Below the pieces are notes generated by a model that saw only the letters and a program-made list of their open reading frames with translations, was not told the origin of the DNA and did not search any database. Both the position numbers and the translations under genes were made by a program. From Pseudomonas fluorescens (lineage in GTDB: Bacteria; Pseudomonadota; Gammaproteobacteria; Pseudomonadales; Pseudomonadaceae), in assembly GCF_000802965.1 (NCBI RefSeq), contig NZ_JSAK01000020.1:1-64000 (forward strand): 64,000 bases of DNA. Direction: 5' to 3'. Below, piece by piece: positions 33,801 to 42,695 of this stretch (position 1 is the stretch's first letter; every line of letters starts with the position of its first letter).

Positions 33801-34941
33801 GACGGCCCAGCAAGAACTCCAGAAAGCTCACCAGGCAATGAGCAGCGCTACCGCTGACGAGGCTCAAGCCAAACGTCAGCTCTACCTCCAGGCACTGGAA
33901 TCCCAACGCGCGGAATACGCGGCAGCGCTAAGCAATCTCAAATCGCTGCATGTCTTTTCGCCGACGGCGGACTATCAACAAAAATCCCTTGGCTATCTCA
34001 AGGCCCAGCTTGAGCTGATAACCGCCGGTGTTGGCGAAGCGCTCACTGTCTTCACCCCGAAATTGCGGGCCGTTCTGAATCAAATCGACCGTCAGTCCGA
34101 GGACCGGCATGATCGTCAAATCCCGGCGGTTCGACAGTTGATTGAGCTGAACCAAGACATGATTTCGCGCCTGGAGCAGATTCAGGAACGGTTTACAGAG
34201 CTCAAGCGCCTCGAAAAAGAAGGGCTACGGGTGATTCAGAACAGCCGATCGAAGCTCCCCGGCTATTCACTCGATGACCTCAAGGCCCTCCAGGTGACAC
34301 TGGCGCGCAACGTATGCCTGCCGGAAAACTCGGTGGCGACGGCGGCCGAGGCCTGGCTCACCATCGACCAGATCGTCGACACCGCCGACATTGTCGTGCA
34401 AACCCTGCGCGACACCCTGAATGAACGCAGCATCAGCCGGCTCGACGAGCGAATCGACTCCCTGAACGATCTGATCGAACAGTTCAGCGTCATCGACGAA
34501 CGTTTGCTGGACTTCAAGACAACGTTCTCTGCGCAAACTCTGGAAGCGCCGGTAAAGAAGCTTCGCCTGCAGCTCGACGAATTCCGTCAGCGCGCCGAGC
34601 GCAATCTGGTGTTGGTGCTCGACGAAAGGGAAATTCTCAGAAGTCGTCCTGCACTGCCTGTGCAACCGCCAAGGCCAAAGAAACAGTTCATCAGGACGCG
34701 TTACAACGGCGTGCTCATCGGCGAGCCGCGCTTGTCGGATCAAGGGTTGGAGACCAACCTCGTCGATATCAAGTCCCCCTCACCGATAAGGTCATTGCCA
34801 CTTTCCATCAGAAAACACCGGGGGTCTGGGTCGAGCGAGTCAACCCCCCCAAAACAGCCACCGCGGCACCGAACCTTGAGATCAGTCTTAACAAGGGCCA
34901 ATCCCTGCTCGATTCACTGGCAGCGTTCAATACCCGCATGA
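30886..34941 (+). pseudogene. giant DUF6543-like (dermonecrotic-toxin-type) protein, copy 1, frameshifted
   Basis: This frame encodes 1351 residues, but the last 54 or so are out of frame. Up to residue 1297 it parallels copies 2 and 3: an N-terminal domain with the family pattern EQQLAFWNAPES...PRWHELSKTL near residue 145, a central domain with CLLYRPMLDQPLSQYPSPSN near 605, a hydrophobic segment (PFLGRTVGIGAWIWQVM, near 735), then RLRLRGG at 934-940 and a long helical region to about 1270. After the C5 tract at 34775-34779 the copy 2-like sequence continues one frame back, up to 35522. No signal peptide. Family placement is by recalled pattern; function is unknown. Confidence 0.8.
34775..34779 (+). 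other. frameshift site: C5 tract in giant gene copy 1
   Basis: Copy 2 reads DVKAPMTGNVIATFHEKTPG. Copy 1 reads DIKSP in frame 1, then LTDKVIATFHQKTPG in the -1 frame, beginning at 34779. One extra C would join them. A one-base loss in the C run is the simplest reading; slippage on CCC or a base-calling error are alternatives. Confidence 0.85.
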
Positions 34942-35522
34942 CCGAATACATCAAGCAGCCAGGGCGCTCGCCGGGAGGGATCGAATACCTGTTTCACCAG
35001 TACGCCCTGCAAATGGAGCAGACCAGCAGCGACATCGAGAAAGCCTTGACCAGCAGTAACGCTACAGAGAGCAATAATCTCCCGGCAGCGACCGTCAACA
35101 AGGCCCTCACCGAAGCAGCGGAGAATCTCTACCAGCAAGCGACTAACAACATGCTGACGATGATCAAGCAACAGCCTCCTACAGTCCCCGGTGTTGAGTG
35201 GCTCAACAATAACAATGCAATCAGTGTTGCAAAAACCGTCACTCGACGTCGTCTCAAAGGAGGCAAAACCTTGTACCTGGATGAGTACAGCATCACCGAC
35301 CGCAAAACCCGGCAAATACTCTGGTATGCGCACTTTCTGAACTCGACATCCTGGGTGCCGGCAAAATCCTTCGTCTACGCACGCTTGAAAACGCCACATG
35401 AACAAGGGCTGGGCATGGCCGCCGACTCGACTCAGGGATTGAGCGGGCCTCAACGCCTTGCGCACTACCGCAGCATGATCGGGCTAGAGCAGGCCAAGCG
35501 GCTGTTTTTCAGCACGACCTGA
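34938..35522 (+). CDS. C-terminal fragment of giant protein copy 1
   Basis: A 194-residue open frame that is the displaced C-terminus of copy 1. It carries the same closing domain as copies 2 and 3: MIKQQPPTVPGVEWL, RRRLKGGKTLYLDEYSI, then ILWYAHFLNSTSWVPAKSF and the end EQAKRLFFSTT. Its ATG at 34938 overlaps the stop of the upstream frame (ATGA), so reinitiation could in principle produce it as a separate polypeptide. The frame is open back to 34779, beyond this ATG, which supports a recent frameshift. Whether it is translated alone is unknown. Confidence 0.7.
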   Translation: MTEYIKQPGRSPGGIEYLFHQYALQMEQTSSDIEKALTSSNATESNNLPAATVNKALTEAAENLYQQATNNMLTMIKQQPPTVPGVEWLNNNNAISVAKTVTRRRLKGGKTLYLDEYSITDRKTRQILWYAHFLNSTSWVPAKSFVYARLKTPHEQGLGMAADSTQGLSGPQRLAHYRSMIGLEQAKRLFFSTT

Positions 35523-35637
35523 AGCATCCCGGGTGTCGGCTTTTTGCTAACGTTCAAGCGCCCTTGCGAAAGTGAGGGCGTTGAATCACGGCACGCTACT
35601 TGCTCCGTCCCGATCAAACAAATGACGGGTACTGCCC

Positions 35638-36645
35638 ATGCTCCACTCACACCTCACAACGCTCAACGCCGTTTCGCTGGTGCTCGATGCCTTCAAGGCC
35701 GAGGGTCTGTCCAGCGATGCGTTGTTGGCCGGAAGTGGCATCAGCGCTGCGGATCTGAACCGTGCCGACACGCGCATCACCACCAATCAAGAGATGCAGG
35801 TCTGTGCCAATGCCGTCGCGCTCAAGCGTGACATCGGCCTGGAGTTGGGTCGGCGGATGCACGTTTCCTGTTACGGCATGCTCGGTTACGCATTGCTCAC
35901 CAGTGCCACCTTCGGTGACGCCTTGCGTTTGGCGATACGCTATCCGGCGTTGCTGGGAACAGTTTTCGAACTAAGCCTGGAAGACGATGGCGAACGTATC
36001 TGGTTCGTGGCTGCCGATTATCGCGAGAGCCCGGCAATGGCCGTGTTCAACGCCGAGTTTTGCCTGGTTTCGCTGAAAGTCACCTGTGACGACCTGCTCG
36101 GGCATTCATTACCGCTACTGGCCGCACGCTTCGAGCACGCTGCGCCCGACTATGAGGCGACCTACGCCGAACATTTCAATTGCCCGCTGCACTTCGGGGC
36201 ACGGGACAACGCCTTTGCCTTCGACAAGCGCTGGCTCGACCAGCCATTGCCGCTGGCCGACGTCATCACCCATCAAGCCATGGCCGAACGCTGCCGCAAA
36301 CAGAACCTCGAATTCACCGGGCGCCAGGCGTGGCTGGGGCGAATTCGACAGTTGCTCAGCGCACAATTGAACGCGGCGCCAGGGCTCGAAGGCCTGGCCG
36401 AGCAGATGAATTGTTCGGCGCGTACATTGCGTCGGCATCTCAAGGACATGGGGTGCAGCTATCAGGAATTGCTCGACGAATTGCGCTTTGAGCAGGCCAA
36501 GCAAATGCTTTGCGAGGATCATTTGCCCATCTATCAAATCGCCGAGGCACTGGGCTTCAGCGAGACCGCGAGTTTCCGCCACGCGTTTGTGCGCTGGAGC
36601 GGAGTAGCGCCCAGCCAATTCCGCCCGCAGCACCGGCCCCTGTAG
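35638..36645 (+). CDS. AraC-family regulator with arabinose-binding-like N-domain
   Basis: A 335-residue regulator. The N-terminal region (about 20-205) matches the Arabinose_bd type found in OruR/ArgR-like AraC regulators. The C-terminal double helix-turn-helix (about 240-330) shows CSARTLRRHLKDMGCSYQEL and IYQIAEALGFSETASFRHAFVRWSGVAPSQFR. It lies 226 bases upstream of an acetylpolyamine amidohydrolase on the same strand, the likely target, but could also act on the flanking giant genes. Its TAG stop is part of the left arm of the REPIN at 36641. Confidence 0.87.
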   Translation: MLHSHLTTLNAVSLVLDAFKAEGLSSDALLAGSGISAADLNRADTRITTNQEMQVCANAVALKRDIGLELGRRMHVSCYGMLGYALLTSATFGDALRLAIRYPALLGTVFELSLEDDGERIWFVAADYRESPAMAVFNAEFCLVSLKVTCDDLLGHSLPLLAARFEHAAPDYEATYAEHFNCPLHFGARDNAFAFDKRWLDQPLPLADVITHQAMAERCRKQNLEFTGRQAWLGRIRQLLSAQLNAAPGLEGLAEQMNCSARTLRRHLKDMGCSYQELLDELRFEQAKQMLCEDHLPIYQIAEALGFSETASFRHAFVRWSGVAPSQFRPQHRPL

Positions 36646-36732
36646 GAGCTGGCTTGCTGGCGATGAGGCCGGTACATCCGACGCACCTCCATTGACTCGA
36701 ACATTGCTTTCGCCAGCAAGCCGGCTCCTACA
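36641..36732. repeat. REPIN overlapping the AraC stop codon
   Basis: TGTAGGAGCTGGCTTGCTGGCGAT at the left and TCGCCAGCAAGCCGGCTCCTACA at the right are separated by about 45 bases. The TAG of TGTAGG serves as the stop of the AraC gene. Confidence 0.85.
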
Positions 36733-36871
36733 AATGCGTGCTCTGAGAGGGGCGAATTTCGGTCAAATGTTTTGGCCATATCGATCCCCTTTTGGCCTTT
36801 CCTGCCGTTCTCCAAAACCATCCGCGACGCAAGACTGTGTGCAACCGAACCCGCCTGCGGAGAACAAGAAA

Positions 36872-37903
36872 ATGCTGACGATCTACTCGGACGATCACCA
36901 CCTGCACCACGGTCGTTGCGAACTCATCGACGGGCAACTCAAGCCCTGCTTCGAGATGCCATCCCGTGCTGACCACGTGTTGTCACGGGTGCAAAAGCAG
37001 AATCTCGGCCCCGTCGAAGCACCGAAGGATTTCGGCCTGGAGCCAATCGCGCGCATCCACAGCCGCGACTACCTCGACTTCTTCAAGGGTGCCTGGGCCC
37101 GTTGGACCGAGTTCAACACTGACGGTGACTTGCTGCCTTACACGTGGCCGGCTCGCACCCTGCGTCGCATCAAACCCACCAGCCTGCACGGCGAACTCGG
37201 CTATTACAGCTTCGACGGTGGCGCACCGATCACCGCCGGCACCTGGCAAGCGGCGTACAGCGCGGCGCAAGTGGCATTGACCGCCCAAGCGGAAATCCAG
37301 CGCGGCGCCCGCAGTGCGTTCGCCCTGTGCCGTCCACCGGGACACCACGCCGCTGGCGACTTGATGGGCGGTTATTGCTACCTCAACAACGCCGCCATCG
37401 CCGCCCAGGCCTTCCTCGATCAGGGCCACAAAAAGGTTGCGATCCTCGACGTCGATTACCACCACGGCAACGGCACCCAATCGATTTTCTACGAGCGCAG
37501 CGACGTGCTGTTCACCTCGATCCATGGCCACCCGGAAGCCGAGTTTCCGTTCTTCCTCGGCTATGAAGACGAGCTGGGAGAAGGCGCCGGTGAAGGCTTC
37601 AACTTCAACTATCCATTGCCTGCCGGCAGCGGCTGGGACACCTGGAGCGCAGCGCTGGAACAAGCCTGCAAAGAGATAGAAAGCTACGGTGCCGACATCG
37701 TCGTCGTGTCCCTCGGCGTCGACACCTTCAAGGACGACCCGATCTCGCAATTCAAGCTCGACAGCCCGGATTATCTGGCCATGGGCAAGCGCATCGCCAA
37801 GCTCGGCGTGCCGACGCTGTTCGTGATGGAAGGCGGTTACGCGGTCGAAGAAATCGGCATCAATGCCGTGAACGTTCTTGAAGGTTTTGAAAGCGCTCAA
37901 TGA
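36872..37903 (+). CDS. acetylpolyamine amidohydrolase (class II histone deacetylase family)
   Basis: A 343-residue zinc hydrolase. Catalytic motifs are complete: the RPPGHHA pair H158-H159, the metal site DVDYHHGNGTQ (D195, H197), a second aspartate in SLGVDTFKDDP and the tyrosine of GGYAVE near residue 323. It is close in pattern to the P. aeruginosa acetylpolyamine amidohydrolases (AphA/AphB), which release acetate from acetylated polyamines such as acetylputrescine and acetylcadaverine. The start at 36872 (MLTIYSDDHHLHHG) is set by homology; upstream in-frame codons run into the REPIN. Its terminator is at 37954-37980. Confidence 0.88.
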   Translation: MLTIYSDDHHLHHGRCELIDGQLKPCFEMPSRADHVLSRVQKQNLGPVEAPKDFGLEPIARIHSRDYLDFFKGAWARWTEFNTDGDLLPYTWPARTLRRIKPTSLHGELGYYSFDGGAPITAGTWQAAYSAAQVALTAQAEIQRGARSAFALCRPPGHHAAGDLMGGYCYLNNAAIAAQAFLDQGHKKVAILDVDYHHGNGTQSIFYERSDVLFTSIHGHPEAEFPFFLGYEDELGEGAGEGFNFNYPLPAGSGWDTWSAALEQACKEIESYGADIVVVSLGVDTFKDDPISQFKLDSPDYLAMGKRIAKLGVPTLFVMEGGYAVEEIGINAVNVLEGFESAQ

Positions 37904-37953
37904 GGAATTAAATCAATGATCAAGTCCGGCACCTGATTCCACGCCGTCACCAG

Positions 37954-37980
37954 GACCTGCACTCGCGCAGGTCTTTTTTT
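37954..37980 (+). terminator. rho-independent terminator after the amidohydrolase
   Basis: GACCTGC, a six-base loop and GCAGGTC, then seven Ts. It isolates the amidohydrolase from giant gene copy 2. Between the stop and this hairpin, GAGGAATTAAATCA precedes a six-codon open frame (atg at 37916) that may be the remnant of a lost downstream gene. Confidence 0.9.
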
Positions 37981-38087
37981 GCCCGCAATATTTATTTACC
38001 GCCATTGCCGCTCTGCCCGTCACTACCTTGCAAAGGATCGCGCACCGAACCTTCCACGGTGCCTGCTGCCCTCAAAAGGATGTGACC

Positions 38088-41000
38088 ATGACAGATACTT
38101 CCAACTCCACTACTGACCCCGGCCTCTCCCGCGATCAGGAGGCCCTGCTGACCCAACTGGTGGCCGGCCCCTCTATCAGGGAAGTCGCCACCCATGCCCT
38201 GCAACCGGCCCTGAAAGCGTTGTACCCGCAGCTACAAATCGACCCACGCCTGGCGATGGTAGTAACGCCAACCTGGACCTTCCACGACCAGCGAGTCGTC
38301 CCCGGGCCGAGCCACTTCGAATCGCTGACCGACGCGCTGGTTCGCCACGGCGTAGCGGGTACGCCGGTGGTCTACCTCGATGGCGAGCAATACCTGACCC
38401 TGCAACCTCAAGACTCAATACCCACGCAATTCCCCGTCAGCATCGACGCCATCGCCAGGCTACTCAACGAGCTCGCGCCTTTACTGTTTGTCGCGTTTCA
38501 AGAACAGCAGGTCGAATACTGGAACCAGTTCACCCGCGCCTCGACACCGCGCTGGCAGGGATTGTCCAAGTCCCTGCGCGACCTGTGGGACATCGAGACG
38601 AATCCGCAGTGGAGCAACGATCTGTGCGCCATGGCGCGCAACCTGTTCTCCTTCCCGGAGAAAACCACCCGCGCACCTCATGACCGTTTTCGCTCGCGTG
38701 CCTGTCTGATTGACCTCGATTGCACGAAGGAAGGTGCCTCGACTCACCTCAACATCCTCGATATGGCGGTACTGATCGGCACCGTCGGCCCGCGCACCCT
38801 GATCCTCTGTCACACGATCACCCGTGGTTTCGAGACCTACGACTCAATGCTGGAACTGGGCGAGTCATTGAAGACCTATGTCGATGAGTCGACACCTGGC
38901 AACGCCTTGCACTGGCGCCTGATCGAGCCCGAGGGCAATTATTTCGATCATTTGGCGTGCAACCTGATTGCCCTGCAAACCGACTCGATTGGCGCGTTGG
39001 CCAATGCCTCGACGCCGAATCCCGACCTGACACCGCACATCAGCCGCACGGACAACGAACTCGACCCGACGGACAGACAGGCGCCTTCGCGGTTCAACCG
39101 GGTCGAACAAGCCCTGCCGGACTGGATGGACAACGCTTCACCCAGCGACCTCACCGCCTACAGCCGTCATTTGATGGAGCTGGCGCAAGTGCAAAGCCAG
39201 AACGCCGAGAAGTCTTTTCAGGACGGCATCAAACCGATCCGCGAATTTGCCCTGGATAAGTTGCGCGAAGCCATGCTCAAGCAGCATGCCGATGCCGAAA
39301 AGTTGAACCTGGCCGAAATTGAAATCGTGGTCGACAGCGTGGTGGTCTGGGGCAGTTTTACCCCGCCGGTGGGGTCTCAGCGCACCATTCTGAGCCTGGT
39401 GGATCTGTCGCTGCAAAACCTGATTGCCCTGCCGCTGGGGACCAAGTCCGTACGCAGTTCCAACGCCAATGCGTTGCCGACCTGGATGACAGCGAGTTAT
39501 CTGGAGGCGTTGATCGTCAGTGTCGACATCGGCAAAACCTACCCGCAGCTGATCAAAAGCAAACTGCTCGACGATCCCCTGGAAAGCCTGCGTCGTCAGA
39601 ACCTGTTCACCAGCCAACTGCGCGTCGAATTGTCGTTGCTGGCCTTACAACAGAAAATTCGCGCGCAAAGCGGGATCGACGAATTGGGTTACCGCTACGT
39701 CGCGGCCGTCGTTCAGGTACTCGACGCCAATCGCCGGGTGGATGGCCAGGAGATTGTCATTCGCCCGCTGGCCTTCAAGCCCGGCTGGCGCGTGGGTAGC
39801 TCTACGGACGAAGTGGTCAACATGTTCGTCATCGGACCCCGGCAGATGGATAAGGGGCCGTGTCTGCTCTACCGGCCATTGCTCGACCGGCCGTTGAGCC
39901 AATTCCCGACACCGGCCAACCTGGTCTATGCCGTCAAGCATTCCCCAAGCTTGCGCCAGTCGGTACTCGCCTGGCTGCCGGACGACGCACGCGCCAATTA
40001 CGCCAACTATGTGTTCACCGACGACCGGCCTTCCGTCTGGACGCTCTCACAGCTCCTGGCCGACCCGCTGACCTCCCTGCAAATGAGCGGTGCGCTCTCC
40101 TTGGGTTCCGGGGTCATCGCCACGGACTATCTGGCCTCCTTGTTCAAGGCCAACGTAAATGCCATGGTCGAACTGGCGCAGCGACAATCGGTGTCCAATG
40201 CGCAGAATCGCTGGGAGACCTTCAAGCACGCAGGATGGACGATTTTCAACGCGGCACTGCCGTTCCTCGGTCGCACGGTCGGAACGGCCGCCTGGATCTG
40301 GCAGGTGCTGGATGATCTGCAACAAACTGTGGATGCCGCTGAAGCAGGCGACGGCGAGCAGCAGAAAACCGCGATGACCGATCTGTTGCTGACCCTGGCC
40401 ATGGTCCTCGCCCACCACGCCAGCACACGCAACTCGACAGCCCGCAGAATCGAGGAAAAAACGTCCAAAACCGTCGCTACCGAGATCAAGGAAGAACCGG
40501 CAGCGACCCCGGTGAACATAGTTCAACAGCCAGATGTGGTCGGCGAGCATCCTGCGCAGCACCAAACGTCATTGAAGACCGACACCGCACTGAGCCTCAG
40601 CAAAACCCTGGATGGCTTTGCGATCACCCGACCCAGGCAGCTCACTCCACCCACTGGCGAAACCGGCCACTATCGCCACCTCTATCGTCACGAACAGAAA
40701 GATTACGCCCCTGTAGGCGAGCGCTGGTTCGAAGTGGCTGTTGAGGAAACCGGTGAAGTTTCGATCATCGACTCAGGACAAGAACCCGTGCGCAGCGGCC
40801 CGGCGTTGATCAGCAATCAACAGGGCCAGTGGTTCGTCGACACACGCTTGCGCCTGCGCGGCGGCGGTTTATCGAGTCGCCGCAAGGCTCAGAAACAGCA
40901 AAATCTCGAACGCATCGCCGAGCTCAAAAAGCAACTGGCCGAATTCGATAACGAGCGCGAACGGGCGCGCAAAGAGCTGACGGCCGCACATGACGCCATG

Positions 41001-42668
41001 AAATCCGTCAGCGACGACGCACTGCTCGCCGAGCAAGCCAAGTTTCTGGAGACGCTCGATCGCCGCACCCGGGAGTACGCCGCCCCCATCGATCAGCTGA
41101 AATCGCTGAACCTGCTCGATACCGTTCCCCATTACCGAACCGCCATGGCCGAAATGCTCGGTACTCAGCTTTTTTTTAACCAGACCTGGCTTGATCAGCG
41201 CGATCCAACCTTCACTCAGACCCTGAAAGAAACCCTGGTATTGCTTGCAGCGGAAGAAACTGCCGGAGGTGCCGGCGACCGCGCGACCTACCAAAAAATG
41301 TTCGATCTGGCCGAAAGCATGATTGGCAAAATCGAGTTTGCTCAATCGCGTTTCCAGGAATTGACCCGACTGGGCAAAAGTGCCGCGCAAATCGCCAACA
41401 CCTACCGCGCCAAATTGCCGGTTTTCGGCCTCAACGATCTCAAGGCGCTTCAGGTCTCCCTGGCCCGTGATGTCTGCCTGAAAGAAGGAAACACCGCAGC
41501 GCTGAACCTGGCCCAGAGTGAATTCGTACACCTGCTCGACACGACCAATCTGGTGATCCAGACCTCGCAGGAACTGATGCTGGATGAGGGCCGCCTGATC
41601 GCCAGCGAACATATCGAAGGCCTCAGTGGCATGCTCGAACAGTTTGCCGCCATCGACCAGTCATTCGAAGATTTCGGCCTCAGCCACAAAGATGTGGTAC
41701 TTGAGCAACCGCTCAAACACATACGTAGCCGCGTCAGCGAATTCCAACAGGAAACCGAAAAACACTTGGCGCAGTTGCTGCTTGAGCAACGGCCAGTGGA
41801 ACCCCGGCCCGGTCCCTCAAGGCCCGCGCCGCCATCGCGTAAACGGGTGATCAAAACCCGCTTCAGGGGCACGGTCGTTGGCGAAGTACGTCCATCGGCT
41901 CCCGGGCAACCGATACTGCTGGACGTGAAAGCGCCCATGACCGGCAACGTGATCGCCACTTTTCACGAGAAAACACCCGGGGTCTGGGTTGAGCGAATCC
42001 AACCCAGACGCCGCCGCCCGACGACACAATTACCCGACCTCAACACGCAAATCGCTCAAGGCCAGACGCTGCTCGATGGTGTGGAAAACTTCATTCATCA
42101 AACCGAGGCGAGTGCGAAAAAACCTGGCCGTATCCCGGTGGAAATCGAAGAACTGTTCCAACAGAAAGCCGACCAGCTCGACGAAAACGCCAGGAACCTG
42201 GAGCAAGCCCGGCTCCGTGCGAACACCACCGATGAGCCTCCGGCCGTGATCGCGGAACTGAACGAGGCACGTGACCGGCTGTACACCGAGGGCTACCGGG
42301 TACGGGTCGAGATGATCAAACAACAACCGCCCACCGCAGCCCGTATCGAATGGCTACTAAGCAAAGATGAAATCGACATTGTGTCTGCCGGTGATCGACG
42401 TCGCCTCAAGGGCCCGCGTCGGGGTTACTTGCAGGAGTACGAAATTCGCGAGCGTCGTACTCAACAGACGTTGTGGTATGCGCATTTCCATTACGCCACC
42501 CAGGATGCACCGGTCGACGCGTTCACGGCAGCCCATTTGAAACTGCAGGATCAACGGCGGTTAGCCGGCGCATTCGACCTGCGTTCGGCGACCTCCAACC
42601 CACAAGTAATCGCCATCTATCGCAGCGAGATCAGCCCGCAACTGGCGCGCTCCCTGTTCTTTGCATAA
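38088..42668 (+). CDS. giant DUF6543-like (dermonecrotic-toxin-type) protein, copy 2
   Basis: An intact 1526-residue protein, the best reference of the three. N-terminal domain (about 1-330): FQEQQVEYWNQF...PRWQGLSKSLRDLWD near residue 140. Central domain (about 360-700): CLLYRPLLDRPLSQFPTPAN, SVLAWLPDDARANYANYVF. A hydrophobic helix (PFLGRTVGTAAWIWQVLDDL) lies near 725. HLYRHEQKDYAPVGERWFEV leads to RLRLRGG at 920-926. A coiled-coil-like region runs to about 1230, then a Pro/Arg hinge and a conserved C-terminal domain (RRLKGPRRGYLQEYEI, LWYAHFHYATQDAP). AAAAGGA precedes the ATG by 7 bases. No signal peptide. The toxin label is inherited from family naming; activity is unproven. Confidence 0.82.
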   Translation: MTDTSNSTTDPGLSRDQEALLTQLVAGPSIREVATHALQPALKALYPQLQIDPRLAMVVTPTWTFHDQRVVPGPSHFESLTDALVRHGVAGTPVVYLDGEQYLTLQPQDSIPTQFPVSIDAIARLLNELAPLLFVAFQEQQVEYWNQFTRASTPRWQGLSKSLRDLWDIETNPQWSNDLCAMARNLFSFPEKTTRAPHDRFRSRACLIDLDCTKEGASTHLNILDMAVLIGTVGPRTLILCHTITRGFETYDSMLELGESLKTYVDESTPGNALHWRLIEPEGNYFDHLACNLIALQTDSIGALANASTPNPDLTPHISRTDNELDPTDRQAPSRFNRVEQALPDWMDNASPSDLTAYSRHLMELAQVQSQNAEKSFQDGIKPIREFALDKLREAMLKQHADAEKLNLAEIEIVVDSVVVWGSFTPPVGSQRTILSLVDLSLQNLIALPLGTKSVRSSNANALPTWMTASYLEALIVSVDIGKTYPQLIKSKLLDDPLESLRRQNLFTSQLRVELSLLALQQKIRAQSGIDELGYRYVAAVVQVLDANRRVDGQEIVIRPLAFKPGWRVGSSTDEVVNMFVIGPRQMDKGPCLLYRPLLDRPLSQFPTPANLVYAVKHSPSLRQSVLAWLPDDARANYANYVFTDDRPSVWTLSQLLADPLTSLQMSGALSLGSGVIATDYLASLFKANVNAMVELAQRQSVSNAQNRWETFKHAGWTIFNAALPFLGRTVGTAAWIWQVLDDLQQTVDAAEAGDGEQQKTAMTDLLLTLAMVLAHHASTRNSTARRIEEKTSKTVATEIKEEPAATPVNIVQQPDVVGEHPAQHQTSLKTDTALSLSKTLDGFAITRPRQLTPPTGETGHYRHLYRHEQKDYAPVGERWFEVAVEETGEVSIIDSGQEPVRSGPALISNQQGQWFVDTRLRLRGGGLSSRRKAQKQQNLERIAELKKQLAEFDNERERARKELTAAHDAMKSVSDDALLAEQAKFLETLDRRTREYAAPIDQLKSLNLLDTVPHYRTAMAEMLGTQLFFNQTWLDQRDPTFTQTLKETLVLLAAEETAGGAGDRATYQKMFDLAESMIGKIEFAQSRFQELTRLGKSAAQIANTYRAKLPVFGLNDLKALQVSLARDVCLKEGNTAALNLAQSEFVHLLDTTNLVIQTSQELMLDEGRLIASEHIEGLSGMLEQFAAIDQSFEDFGLSHKDVVLEQPLKHIRSRVSEFQQETEKHLAQLLLEQRPVEPRPGPSRPAPPSRKRVIKTRFRGTVVGEVRPSAPGQPILLDVKAPMTGNVIATFHEKTPGVWVERIQPRRRRPTTQLPDLNTQIAQGQTLLDGVENFIHQTEASAKKPGRIPVEIEELFQQKADQLDENARNLEQARLRANTTDEPPAVIAELNEARDRLYTEGYRVRVEMIKQQPPTAARIEWLLSKDEIDIVSAGDRRRLKGPRRGYLQEYEIRERRTQQTLWYAHFHYATQDAPVDAFTAAHLKLQDQRRLAGAFDLRSATSNPQVIAIYRSEISPQLARSLFFA

Positions 42669-42695
42669 GCCCGGACGTCAAAAAGGAAAATGACG

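Noticed and set aside
34775..34780. Programmed -1 frameshift in giant gene copy 1
   Set aside because: The CCC run could slip, but there is no classic heptamer or downstream pseudoknot that I can see, and copies 2 and 3 read straight through; a simple deletion is likelier.
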